From positions 8,027,785-8,091,784 of the forward strand of contig JAPTYO010000022.1 in assembly GCA_036873135.1 (NCBI GenBank): a stretch of 64,000 bases of DNA. Direction: 5' to 3'. Both the position numbers and the translations under genes were made by a program. The notes beneath the pieces were generated by a model. That model was not told where the DNA came from. It did not search any database and worked only from the letters and a program-made list of their open reading frames with translations. This stretch comes from Clarkia xantiana subsp. parviflora (taxonomy: Eukaryota; Streptophyta; Magnoliopsida; Myrtales; Onagraceae). Positions 21,161 to 34,944 of the stretch are shown here, piece by piece; the first letter of the stretch is position 1, and the number at the start of each line of letters is the position of its first letter.

Positions 21161-21530
21161 TGAAATACGGAAAGCATATAACACATGTGTTTACCACATA
21201 CTCATTACGCCATACCTTGGTATAACCAAGAGGGGCGCGCAACGTAGGGACATATTTCTCCTAACTACAACTACGGATGCTACATCCAATCAGAGGACGA
21301 GTCTCAACTCTACTCTATAGTCACACCACATGGACAATCATGAAAGCAAAGGTATGACATATTACTACCAAGTAATCATACATTACTAAACTATTCAAGA
21401 CGGGTTCATATGACAATGTCAAGCATCATAACATAAGCATAAAAGGTTCAAAGGGACAACACCCCAAATGCAACCTCGACCCGACACGGGGAGCCAAACT
21501 ATATACAAAGGTTTGATATAAAACCAACGA
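21161..21530. other. Spacer between repeats and antisense gene end
   Basis: Noncoding on both strands; probably the 3' UTR of the minus-strand antisense gene. Confidence 0.35.
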
Positions 21531-22487
21531 TCAACCTGACGCCACGTCAGGAACATCGATAACATCAGCTTCACCGCATGCATCAGCTACAACCTCATCC
21601 AGAGGAGCCCCCGCTACTATACTCAACTCACCATCATCATTAAATACCAATTCATACTGGCGAATATCAGCCACATAATCCCCGGAGGAAGTTGCCTCAA
21701 CATCCTCGGGGGAATCCGCCTCAATAACCTCAAGGGCAGGCGCCTCAGAAATCTGGGGGGCATTCGCCACAACAGACGGGGGGAAAATCCCGTCTCTAAG
21801 ACTCAAGGCAGCCACATGCCCAGTGGCAAACGTGGCATATACACCCAATTGATCAAAGCAGAAATCGGGGGCAACAGTATATACCTGTTCAATAAAGCCC
21901 TCGATGGATTCGTACAACAGGTCGTCAGCACCTGCCCGAACCTCAGTCCTATAAGCCTTCTCCTCCACAGCTTGTAGGGCAAGGCCGTGCGCCTCGCTAT
22001 CCTCAGCAACCTTATTCTGAAGGGCAACAATATCAGACGCAAGTACAACAACTCGAGCCTGACGAGATGAGCTCCCGCCTCCAAGTCAGCAACCTTCGAA
22101 TCCAAGAAGCGCGCCTTCTCCTTCGTGCTCGCGAGCTCGCGACATACCATGTCGCACCTCTCCTAGAGTGCCTTCTTATCCTCCGTGAGTTCAATCACAA
22201 AGGAAGAAAGACAAGTTATAAAAGAGTAGGATGAATACTTACAGGCGCAAGACATGTCATCGCACCCTCAGTATACGAGTGCGCATCCTCAGGTTCGCTG
22301 TGACGAAACCTTCGATCGACAAGAGGAATAATCTGCCGGAACACACGTACCCCCACCTCGGGAGTAGTCAAGCTGGCACCCTTGGCAAAATGTGGACCCC
22401 CAACAAGCAAAGGGTGCCCACTCCCCACCAGTGATAGCGTCCTTGGCAGGACAAACCAAGTCAACTCAGGTGAGCGCGGCAAGGGAC

Positions 22488-22492
22488 GCAAT
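22488..22492. repeat. Target-site duplication GCAAT of Cop-2, left copy
   Basis: GCAAT at 22488-22492 is repeated at 27981-27985, directly outside the LTRs. Confidence 0.9.
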
Positions 22493-22711
22493 TATAAGTT
22501 GGAAATTTACTTCATTGATCACTAGGTATTACAAGCAAGATGATACAATATATATACTAAGTAGAACTAGGCTCACCAACTAAGGCTATACAATAAACTA
22601 TGAACCAGGTGCATACATAGTGCCGGGTGCATGCATAGTATAACCAGGTGCATACGTAGTGCAGGGTGTATGCATAGTGTAGTGAATGTAATCTTCATAT
22701 ACACTTCTATA
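22493..22711 (-). repeat. 3' LTR of Cop-2
   Basis: 219 bp. The plus strand starts TATAAGTTGG and ends ACTTCTATA. It has tandem GTGCATACATAGTGC-type repeats and one unit (21 bp) fewer than the other LTR. The PPT AAAAGGATGGGAGAA (minus strand, 22712-22726) adjoins it. Confidence 0.9.
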
Positions 22712-22724
22712 TTCTCCCATCCTT

Positions 22725-23666
22725 TTATTCATCTTCTTTTCTTTCTTGGAAGACATCTTTAATTCCATATAGTCTCAACAAGGCTAAGTGTCGATTCTTC
22801 ACTAAAGCCTTGGTAAGCAAGTCAGCTAGTTGATCCTTTGAAGGAATGTAATGGACACCAATCATCCCTAGTTCAATGTGGTGCCTTGTGAAGTGACAAT
22901 CCAATTCAATATGCTTTGTACGCTCATGAAACATTGGATTTTTGGCAATCTTCACAGCTGCTTGACTATCTGTGTATATGGGAATAGGAAGGCTTACTTG
23001 CAAACCAAGTTCTTTGAGAATTCTGCCTACCCAAAGTGCCTCTTGAATTGCAGCTCTTAGGCACCTATACTCTGCTTCAGCACTTGATAGTGAAATGGTA
23101 TCTTGTTTCTTGACCTTCCAACCTATCATAGCTGCTCCAAGTTTTACACAATAGGCACTCACTGATTTTCTACTAAAAGGACAAGCAGCCCAATCAGAAT
23201 CACAAAACAAGCTCATATTAAGGTTGTTGTTTGAGGGATAGATCAACCCTTGGCCAGGGGTTCCCTTGATGTATTTGATCACTCTAATGGCTGCATTGTA
23301 GTGTGATCTCTTAGGCTTGTCAAAAAATTGACTAAGCCTTTGCACTGAAAAACTAATGTCAGGCCTTGTCATGGTAAGATATAGTAACTTACCAATCAAT
23401 CTTCTAAAAGAAGTGGCATCCTCTAAAAGGGGATCATCTGAATTTGAGTTGGTGGCCTTGTCATACTCATATGTTGTGAGTTTGACATTGAATTCCATTG
23501 GTGTATCAATAGGCCTAGCTGTTCCTAGGCCAGCATCTTCAATCAACTCCATAGCATACTTTCTTTGGTTAATCACAAGTCCTTGATTGGATCTTGCAAT
23601 TTCCAACCCCAAAAATATCTCAATTCCCCCAAATCCTTCAATTTGAAGCGTGTTTGTAGAATACAC
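22725..23666 (-). pseudogene. RT C-terminus and RNase H of Cop-2
   Basis: 313 codons open: EIFLGLEIARS (RT end), LIGKLLYLTMTRPDISFSVQ, FCDSDWAACPFSRKS (RNase H start), SLSSAEAEYRCL, IYTDSQAAVKIAKNP, TKHIELDCH and DQLADLLTKAL. The catalytic D/E/D set is present. The RT YVDD box that should precede it is missing (break near 23700-23735). Confidence 0.9.
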
Positions 23667-23730
23667 TTCAATTGATTGATCATCTTGGCATTGGAACCTG
23701 TGATTAGCAAATCAGAGCAAGAAGACTTTG

Positions 23731-25137
23731 TCAAACACCTTGTATCTTGCTGAACAAGGAATGATCAGAGGCACATTGCTTATATCCATTCTTCACCAAG
23801 GTTTGTGTGAGCTTGATATTCCATTGTCTTGATGCTTGTTTGAGGCCATATAATGACTTGATAAGCTTGCACACACGTTTAGGAGACACATCATTGGGTT
23901 TGGAATGATCAAAACCTTGGGGAATATCCATATACACCTCTTCAGTTAGATCACCTTGAAGAAATGCATTGTTAACATCCATGTGATATAGGCCCCAAGA
24001 TTTGGCAGCTGCCAATGCTAAGACAATCCTTACTGTGTCCATCTTGACTACAGGTAAGAATGTCTCATTGAAATCAATCCCTTCAATTTGAGTAAATCCC
24101 TTGGCAACCAATCTAGCCTTGTATCTCTCAATTGATCCATCTGAGTTGTACTTTACTTTGAAGACCCATTTGCACCCAATTGATGACTTGTCTAGAGGAA
24201 GATCCACCAATTCCCATGTGTTGTTGTCTTGAAGAGCTTGTATCTCCTCCTTCATTGCCATAATCCAGTTAGGATCCTTGATGGCTTGCTTATAAGTATT
24301 GGGTTCCTTGACTTTGTCAATGGCAGTCAAGAAACACTTGTATTGAGGCCCCAAAGTGTCATAAGACACAAATTTCTCCATGCCAAAAGTAGCATTGGAA
24401 GTAGCCTTGTTTTGTAGTTCAGCAATCCTTGCACTCCTCCTAAGAGGTGGTGGATGTAGTTGGGAAATCCTTGCACTTCTCCTCAAGATAGGTGGCTGTT
24501 GAGCATTATCAATTGGTATCTGATTCTGAGCTTGATCAACATGTTGAGGTAAAGGGTCATCAAAGTATATTGGAGTCTCAGTTGGAAACTCCTCAATATG
24601 TTGCTTGGCATCCAAGCAAGAGGGGATCAAATCTCTCAAGGCCTCCTTTGACATACTGAATGGGAAAATGTCCTCATGGAATGTAACATCCCTAGATACA
24701 TGAAAGACTGAGTTGGTTAAGTTCATTAGAAGGTACCCTTTTTGAGATGTAGAGTAACCCATAAGAATGAATGGCTCAGCCCTTGGACTAAATTTTTCAT
24801 GGTTGTTCAGTCTAGTTGCAAAACATAAACAACCTATCACCCTCAAATGTTGTAGAGAAGGCACCTTTCCATATAATACCTCCATGGGTGACTTGAATTT
24901 CAAGATAGAAGATGGTAGCCTGTTTAGCAAATAACAAGCATTGAGTATGCAATACCCCCAATGTCTCAATGACATGGAAGCTTGAAACCTTATTGCTCTA
25001 GCAATGTTTAGGATATCCCTATGCTTGCGTTCCACTCTTCCATTTTGTTGTGGTGTATGCACCCAACTAGTTTGATGATGGATGCCAGATTGGTAAATCC
25101 TTGCAAATTGAGTTGATGAACTCAGTCCCATTATCAC
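23731..25137 (-). pseudogene. Integrase C-terminus and RT N-terminus of Cop-2
   Basis: 468 codons: TPQQNGRVERKH (integrase E), VLYGKVPSLQHLRVIGCLC, the linker with RRSARI twice, then RT blocks WKVFK-like GCKWVFKVKYNSDGSIERYK, RLVAKGFTQIEGIDF, MDVNNAFLQGDLTEEVYM, SLYGLKQASRQW, ending SDHSLFSKIQGV before the break that deletes YVDD. Otherwise well preserved. Confidence 0.9.
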
Positions 25138-27016
25138 TCCTCAAAGTCTTCACCATAGTTGCAAACTGATTCTTCACCATGATTAAGAAATTCTTGATGT
25201 GCAAGAAAGTATCACTCTTGTGCTTCATCAAATAGACCCAAGTTGCTCTTGAGTAATCATCAACAATAGTCAAGAAGTATTGATTATTCTTGAATGTAGG
25301 CACCTTGTAGGGACCCCATAAGTCCATGTGAATCAAATCAAAAGGTCTAGAAGCAATTGAATCACTGATTGGGAATGAAAATCTAGATTGCTTTGCAAGG
25401 GGGCAAATAGTGCATTGTTTGATACAACCATAAGACTTATTCAAACCTAAAACATCCAAATGATTCAAATAAGTTTCTGACACATGACCCAAACGTTTGT
25501 GCCATTTCAAAACATCCTCCTTATTTCCCAGGCAAGCATTAGCTATCTTCCTTGAGTCTGAAGGCACCACATCCTTCAAGGTGTAGAGGCCTTTATTCCA
25601 TTCCCCAATCACCATGGACTTGCCACTTTGGCCCTGGAGCAACACATGATCACAAGTAAAGATCACTTTGCAATTCAATTGATTAGGAAGCCTAGAAACT
25701 GAGATCAAGTTGAATTTGAAATCAGGGACCAAAAGTATGTTGGTCAATGTGAATCCACTTGAAAAAGAGCAAGAACCAATATGAGTCACTTTGCACTTGT
25801 GACCATTTGGTAAATGAACAAATTGATGATCTGAATCACTTCTTCTCAAGTCATGTAGCCAATCAATTTGGTGAGTGATGTGGTTAGTTGCACCTGAATC
25901 AACTATCCAAATCATAGAATCACTAGTGGTACCTGCCATATTGACATGAGCTTGATCAACACCTTCAAAGGTTAAATGATCAAAGTGATCATCATGAACA
26001 GCTACATGTTGGATTCTCTTCTCAGTTGTGCCATGTACAATCCTTTTGTCCCCAGCTGCCACATGCATGATTGCACTTGAGCTTCCACCATTTTCAACAA
26101 CATTGGCCCTAGGCTTCTTGGATGGTTGAAGATGTGGTGGTACACCATTTTTTATGAAGAAAGTATCCTCCAAATGACCCATCTTTCCACAATAGTTACA
26201 AAATCTTATGTCATTAGATCTTCCATAGCCCCTACCAGAATTGCCACCATTCCTTCCATTGCTCCTGCCAGGGCCACCACTGCCCTTTCCAGCTCCAAAT
26301 GATTGATTCCTTCTTGTATATAAGGAAGTAGTCTCACCAATATCTCCAATAGAACCAGAGATGGATCTCTGACTTTCCTCTTGAACCAAAACAGAGAAGG
26401 CAATGCTTAGGGAAGGAAGTGGTTGCCTCATCAACAAGCTACTCCTAATGTGGCCATAGGAGTCATTCAATCCCAAGAGGAATGCCATTAGCTTTTGCTT
26501 CTCTTTGTGTTCATTTACAATGGCAATGTCTCCAGCACATTCAAGTTCCAAGTCATCAATGGAAGCAAGAGCATCCCAAAGTTGCTTCATCTTGGCAAAA
26601 TACTTAGTGATGGAAAGTATACCTTGAGAAGTTTGGTAAATTTCTCTTGTTAGTTGAAAGATTTGAGTTCCATCCACCTTGTCATACATTTCCCTCAAAT
26701 CATTCCAAATTGAAGCAGCAGTTGGGTTATAAATCAATCCAGAAACCAAGTCCTTTGCCACTGTGTTTCTGAGCCAAGCCTTTACAATGGCATTGGCTCT
26801 ATCCCATTTCACCCTTTGATCAAGGTGAACATTGAGCCTTGTGAAGGTTCCATCTATGAAACCCAACTTGTTTTTGACCAACAAGCCTTCTTTGATTGAG
26901 GTACTCCAAGCATGGTAGTTGGAAATGCCTTGCAATTGAAAAGGGATAAGGAGGTGGCCAGTTGTATCCGAGGGATGAATGTAAAGGGGATCATCAATGC
27001 TATACTCATTAGCCAT
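25067..27016 (-). pseudogene. Gag, protease and integrase N-terminus of Cop-2
   Basis: 649 codons from ATG 27016. Residues 1-230 are gag with the copia N-terminal block (YIHPSDTTGHLL, NYHAWSTSI). A Gly-rich stretch is followed by the zinc knuckle CNYCGKMGHLEDTFF (residues 273-287), where the last Cys of CCHC is Phe. Protease DSGATNH is at 373. GAG-pre-integrase, CTICPLAKQSRF and integrase D (HMDLWGP) and D (RSDNGTEF) follow. The frame is lost near 25100, inside integrase. Confidence 0.9.
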
Positions 27017-27728
27017 CTTGCAATTCAGGTACTTAATTCAAACAGGGGAGAATTCAAGGAATATATTCAGCAGATTTCCAAGAAAACCGAAATGAAGCAG
27101 CCACCACAAAGTGACAAAACTGGCACACAATCAAACTTGCAATAGGACAAAGAATCAGCTAGCAATATCCAACTGAATTCGTACAATTCCGCCCACAAAT
27201 CTGAGCAGACCAATCAAGTGAAGCCACCAACAATCAAATCTGAACAATCTCCAATGATTGTGGAATCAAAATTCCACAATTTCAATGCACAATTCTTCAA
27301 CAAGCTGGAAGAACACCTCAGTCGAGCAATGAACTATCAAAGCTCAAACGCAGAGAAACAATGTAGATCAAGCTATAAGCACAGCTTAATAGTGAAGTAT
27401 ATCCACTATAATAATCAGCAAATAAGTGCAAACCCAAGAATTCAACAAAAGAATCCACGCAAATAGCAATCCATAGCTCAATCCAGGAAGAACTAGGCAA
27501 ATCAGCTTGAAGACTAGTTCAAATCACCAAGATGATTCCTACGCAGCTCAGATCTGAAAATGAGACTTACCCAAAGCCTTTCTTAAGCAAAAGAAAGGTT
27601 AATACAAGCTGAATTGAGTAACCAAGAAGTAGTCCAGGCTGAATAAAAGTTGGATCAAGGAGAAATCACAAGTAGAAATGAAGAAGAACCAGGTTGCTTC
27701 ATCTCCAAGTTTGCGCCGCCACTACATA

Positions 27729-27740
27729 GCTCTGATACCA
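27729..27740 (-). other. Primer-binding site of Cop-2
   Basis: The minus strand reads TGGTATCAGAGC, touching the 5' LTR with no spacer; initiator tRNA-Met type. Confidence 0.95.
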
Positions 27741-27980
27741 TATAAGCTGGAATTTTACTTCAATGATCACTAGGTATTACAAGCAAGATGATACAATATA
27801 TATACTAAGTAGAACTAGGCTCACCAACTAAGGCTATACAATAAACTATGCACCTGGTGCATACATAGTGCAGGGTGCATGCATAGTATAACCAGGTGCA
27901 TACATAGTGCAGGGTGTATGCAAAGTGTAACTAGGTGTATGCATAGTGTAGTGAATGTAATCTTCATATACACTTCTGTA
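27741..27980 (-). repeat. 5' LTR of Cop-2
   Basis: 240 bp. In element orientation it begins TACAGAAG and ends AGCTTATA, so termini are TA...TA and not TG...CA. One extra 21-bp repeat compared with the 3' LTR. TSD GCAAT follows at 27981-27985. Confidence 0.9.
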
Positions 27981-28313
27981 GCAATACCTATGAACGCACA
28001 CAAAGATAAAAAAGAAGGCCCAAACATAACAGTATAACAAGAAAATAAAGGCAAGTTACACAACTTAACGAGGAGACTTCTCCTCCAAGGTCCGGTCCCT
28101 CGACTGGGGGGCAAACATAGCAGGCGCGCGAGCCTGACCATTAATGTTCAAGGCCTCGCCACTGCCATATTTTGACCGCTTGGGATCACTCGAGGGACGC
28201 ACCTCGGAGCCATCTCTTTTGTTCTTGGAACGAGGCGGAGTGTCCGCAACAGCAACAACGCGATCCGTTACGTTAGCTGAACAGCCTACAAACAAGAAGT
28301 CGTAAAAATTCAT

Positions 28314-28715
28314 AGTGTTACTCTAAGATCGCCAGCTTGCGAGATTCGCAGGGACTACAATACCAAACGTAGAGCACACGCGCGTCAACGCTCTAAGAGG
28401 GGGAGCAACACCTCCCATTCGAAAGCTAAGTATAGAGATGCAAAGCGCAGCACGCACGCGTCAACGCTCCAAGAAGGAGGAGTTACACCTCCCATTCAAA
28501 AACTAAGTGCGAAGACACCTAGCGTAGCACACGCACGTCGATACACTAAGAGAGGGCTCAACTAGCACCACCCCCCCCCCCCATCTCCATGCTAGTTACT
28601 GCCCCGTGTGCAGGTTCAGACAACAATCGTGAAGAAAGGAGCACGAGTAGAAGGACCTAACACGGCGATCAACCCGAAGATTCGAGAGTCCGTTACATCA
28701 AGCGGGTCGGGACGA
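28314..28715. other. Upstream region of the Tat-C antisense gene
   Basis: Contains two to three diverged units of about 85 bp (GCGTCAACGCTCTAAGAGG... then ACACCTCCCATTC, at 28380, 28460 and 28535) and a C12 tract at 28570. Presumably promoter or 5' UTR of the antisense gene and the 3' end of Tat-C. No LTR could be matched. Confidence 0.4.
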
Positions 28716-29426
28716 AACACCCGTAATCTAACAATTACAACACAAACCAAACACTGTAATATGACATTACACTCCACATTACATTGTTAATTACGAACCA
28801 ACCCATTAGGTCAGAATATTACAAGTAATCTCACATTACATCCATCCAAACGCCCCCTAAATGTGAGATTACAAGTAATGTGAGCTACATAATGTAATGT
28901 GAGATTACAATGTTTGGTTTGTTCTGTAGTGTGGAGTGTAATGTTAGATTACAGTGTTTGGTATGTGTTGTAATGTACAATGTAATGTGATTTTATTAAT
29001 TTATATTAGAATATATTATATCTTAATTGTTGGATTACAATATGATAAGATTTAAAATAATATATATTTAGACAACAACTATAGTCATTTATCAATTCTA
29101 AAAACTAAATATTTTAACTCAATACGCACAACTATTAAAATCCTATTAATTAAAACATTACATATAGTTTTATAAGATAATTTTTATAAAAAATGCAAGG
29201 AAAAAGACTTTTCACATTTTATACAATCGTCATGTACTTTATTATTTATTATAATAATGAGTTATGAAGTGGATAAAAATTAAAAGGCTAATAATAATAA
29301 CAATATTATTATTATAATAAACTATAAAGATAATAAAAAGTATTTTATCAATTTAATAAATAATAATAAAATAATAATACTCCGTAATGGTGGATGTAAT
29401 CTCACATTACATCCGTCTTTGGATGT

Positions 29427-31690
<2,264 letters not shown>

Positions 31691-32749
31691 GATGTAATCT
31701 CACATTACGTTGAGTGGAGTTTGGACGTAATCTCATATTACAATGCACATTACATTACAATGCACATCACGTCGTTTGGCAAACCAAACAACGTAATGTG
31801 GACTTAATGTGAGATTACTTCCCACATTACATCCATCCAAATGCCCCCTGGATTTTGGATGGACGTATTGTGAGATTACAAGTAATGTGAGCTACGTAAT
31901 GTAATATCAGATTACAGTGTTTGGTTGTGATGTAATGTTAGATTACAGTGTTTGGTATGTGTTTTAATGTGCATTGTAATATAACTTTATTATTATTATA
32001 TTAATCTATATGAGAATATATTATATTAATATGATAAGATTTAAAAGAATATATATTTTGACAACAACTGACTTCTTAAAGGTTATGTAAGTGGTTAATA
32101 CTATAGTCATTTATGAATTATAAAAACTAAATATTTAAGCACAACGCGCACAACTAATAAAATTATATTAATTTTAATAGTATATATATGATTTCATAAG
32201 ATATTTTCATAAAACAATATAATGAAAAAGACTTACTCATTTTATACGAACATCATACGCATTATTATTTATTATAATAATGAGTTAGTATATAAAAATA
32301 TAAAGACTTAATACTAATAACAATATTATTATCATAATAAACTATAAAGATAATATAAAATATTTGTTCATTAAATAAATAATAATAACACTCCGTAATG
32401 TTGGACGTAATCTCACATTACATCCGTTTTTGGATGTAATCCCACATTACGTTGAATGAAGTTTGGACATAATCTCAGATTACATGGACATTACATTTCA
32501 ATACATATTACGTCGTTTGGCAAACCAAACAACGTAATATGAATGTAATGTATGACGTAATGTGAGACTACGTCCCACATTACATCCATCCAAACACCCC
32601 CTAAGGAAATAGTTACACTTACATACCGTGTTGCAAGGAGTCAGGTCGGGTTCGGACGAGAACTGGTGGTTTGACCAGTTTGACCCCGGTCCGGTCCTGA
32701 TAACAATGGTTGATGGTATAATAAATAATTATTATATATATATATATAT

Positions 32750-34211
32750 GGGAAATGCTATTGAGACAGAAATTCCGGCCGAAATTAACCACGACGGTTA
32801 CGGCACCGGGTTTCTACAGTTTTGCAGTTTTCAACATTCATAAATGCATATATATACATATCTCTCTCCATCTCTATTTTATGTTAAGATAAAGAAAAAA
32901 AAATCTATGTTTTATGCTTTCTTTTGTATATATCCATTCTTAGTCTCTTATTATTTGTAGTTTATGTTTATATTTTAGATTTTCTTTAAACAATTAAATA
33001 ATATGAAACAAATTTTTAAAAGCATCTTATGGAAAATTATATTCGTAGATAGGATGAACTAGATATTCATATTAATTACTGAACATGTTTTGCGCATAAT
33101 TATACTTATATAGAAACTTAAGTTGTAATACTAGTAATGTTCACAAACTCATTTTGTAAATTAATATAATAATTCTGACACGAGTATTGTGCAATTCTAC
33201 TCGGAAAAAAAAATTAAGTTATAATAGAATCAACACGCTATTATTAAATTAATTTCAAAAATGAGTTTGAGATCATAATTTAAGTTTTTATATGAGTATA
33301 CTTCTGCACAAAATGTAGGGCAATAACTAGTAAGACAAATAAGAGAAGGAAAATTTTATTAGTAGATCACAAATTAATTTCTATGGATCACTTTTGTTAA
33401 AAGACTAAATTGTCAGATATGTAATTTACACATTTACTATTTCTTATTAAATTTAAATCTAAGATTTAATACCACCGTTCATCGTCGCTAACATCTGACA
33501 CACGCCACCATCATCCCTGTCGTACATGTTAAGTCGTCATATATTCTTCTAATCGAAGTAATTTTGGTTTCTATTAAAATTGATATACAAGTTTGTCAAT
33601 TTTCAGCATGAAATCAATATAAATCTAGTGGTATACTTTTCATTTTGATGTCTAAAACTTGGTTACACTTTAAACCAGGAGTGAGGAACAATTATGATCG
33701 GCAGACCTCTACCAATTTTATATACATAAATCGACAATGAAATGCTTATTTTACTAAAAGATTGGCACGTTCATATCGATTTTGTTCTAGTAATAATATG
33801 AAAAAGTATACTACTATATTTAAATTGATTTCATGTGAGTTAATAAACTTGTGTATTAATTTTAGTAGAAAACTGAATTACTCTAATTAGAAAGTAGAAG
33901 ACGACTTCTTCACATAATAAATGATGAGTATACCTATATTTTAAAAATTGTTCCATATTGTTTAATTAATTAATTAAATAAAATCTCAAATATAAACCAT
34001 AAATCACAAATATGTGTGTATGGTAGAGAATGGTAGACATTTAAAAAAAATGGTAAGAAACAGAATAAGTGCTTGAAAGTCTTTAACAGAAATAAAAAGT
34101 GTAGGAAAGTGACAAAATAGGGGTGGAGAGAGAGAATGTTGAAAGTTAAAAGCGGTAATAGTTTAAATAAACGGCACGGTAACTGTCGTGATTTCTTTTA
34201 TAGCATTTTCC
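32750..34211. mobile_element. Non-autonomous Mutator-like element
   Basis: Begins GGGAAATGCTAT and ends ATAGCATTTTCC. The two ends match as inverted repeats over about 130 bp with gaps (ACGACGGTTACGGCACCG against ACGACAGTTACCGTGCCG; TTTCAACATTC in both; CTCTCTCCAxCxCTATTTT in both). Both sides are flanked by TATATATA runs, compatible with a TA-rich 9-bp target. Long inverted ends without a transposase fit a MULE-derived element. The interior is AT-rich, no ORF. Confidence 0.7.
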
Positions 34212-34239
34212 ATATATATATATATATCACAAATGATAG

Positions 34240-34940
34240 CGAAGTAGGTAGAAGTTCAGACTTTCGATCCAAAAGGAGAGGAGTCGGTTGCTGCTGAAGG
34301 AAGAGATTGAGTTGAACCTTTTTTCTCGTTCGTTCATTTGCTTCCTCCCATTTTCATGCCTTGGAATCAAAGGCACCCTTCCCACATTTATTCAATTTCA
34401 GGTTCGTCCATATCTTTCCTCATTTCCCTCCCCCCTCGATTATTAGGGTTTTTTTTTTCTTCCATCAACGACTGCACCCATGTTCAGGTTTCGTCCTTTT
34501 CATCTTCATTGATTTCCAGCCGATTTGTCCAATTCCTCTGCTTGATTTTAGTGCTATCCTCTTTTTTCTACGATTAGTCCTTGATTTGGAAAATTACGCC
34601 CTCTTCACGATCGCTTCTTATCCTCTTTCTATGAAGTTCGTGCCTTTCTTTCTGCAGAACTCGACATCCACTACAACTTTTGAAGCTGAAAACATATATG
34701 TACACGATGATTCTTACTTTTAACATTTATTTGTATTAAAAAAACGTTCGTCTTTGATTTTGTCCCTTTGCTTAGCCTTAATCATTTTGAAAGTTACTAA
34801 AGGGTGTGTAAATGTTCTTATGTGCTGGTTGAATATCTTTGAAGGGTTTTACTACTCTAATAGAATGATACTGCTATTAATTGTGTAAGAATGAGACCCT
34901 TTAATCCTTCTACTATTCTTGTTTCCGTTGAGGATTTCAG
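34240..34940 (+). other. 5' UTR and first intron of the lipase gene
   Basis: Transcription probably starts near 34240, right after the Mutator-like element. A leader exon likely ends near 34398 (TTCAATTTCAG then GTTCGT, a weak-context donor), and the intron ends at acceptor GATTTCAG at 34940. No upstream ORF is convincing. Exact start and donor are inferred. Confidence 0.5.
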
Positions 34941-34944
34941 GCTG

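Larger units (their letters stand above)
22493..27980 (-). mobile_element. Cop-2: compact Ty1/copia element with TA...TA LTRs
   Basis: A 5,488-bp minus-strand element bounded by GCAAT duplications. LTRs are 240 bp (5', right) and 219 bp (3', left). PBS and PPT abut the LTRs. Pol order PR-INT-RT-RH. Short LTRs and small size fit the Ale-type copia lineage (inference). Three long ORFs are separated by two frame breaks, one of which removes the RT active site, so the copy is dead but young-looking. Confidence 0.95.
21531..28313 (-). pseudogene. Antisense gene of Tat-C, split by Cop-2
   Basis: Minus-strand pieces outside Cop-2. Exon at 28068-28285 (after acceptor TTTGTAG), with SANVTDR and RSKNKRDGSEV, similar to the Tat-A gene. 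Exon beginning near 27987, interrupted 7 bp later by Cop-2 and resumed at 22492-22252, ending in donor GTAAGT, with GVRVFRQIIPLVDRRF. Last exon about 22200-21531 with a charged helical segment (TKEKARFLDSKVADLEAG), then DDLLYESIEGFIEQVYTVAP and an acidic Ala/Val-rich tail. A frameshift near 22060 and a TAG upstream break it. Coiled coil plus acidic tail resembles proteins from antisense ORFs of Tat elements; function unknown. Confidence 0.55.
15136..28735 (+). mobile_element. Tat-C: decayed, pol-less Ty3/gypsy-type element
   Basis: Plus-strand element inferred from an LTR end with PBS (16474/16478), hairpin-rich tandem repeats at 19.1-21.2 kb and an antisense gene on the minus strand, an order that mirrors Tat-A and Tat-B. 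No gag, RT or integrase is recognisable between 16.5 and 19 kb, so it is a non-autonomous or heavily decayed copy. Cop-2 is inserted at 22493-27980. The left LTR edge and the 3' LTR could not be found; both outer limits are estimates. Confidence 0.55.
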
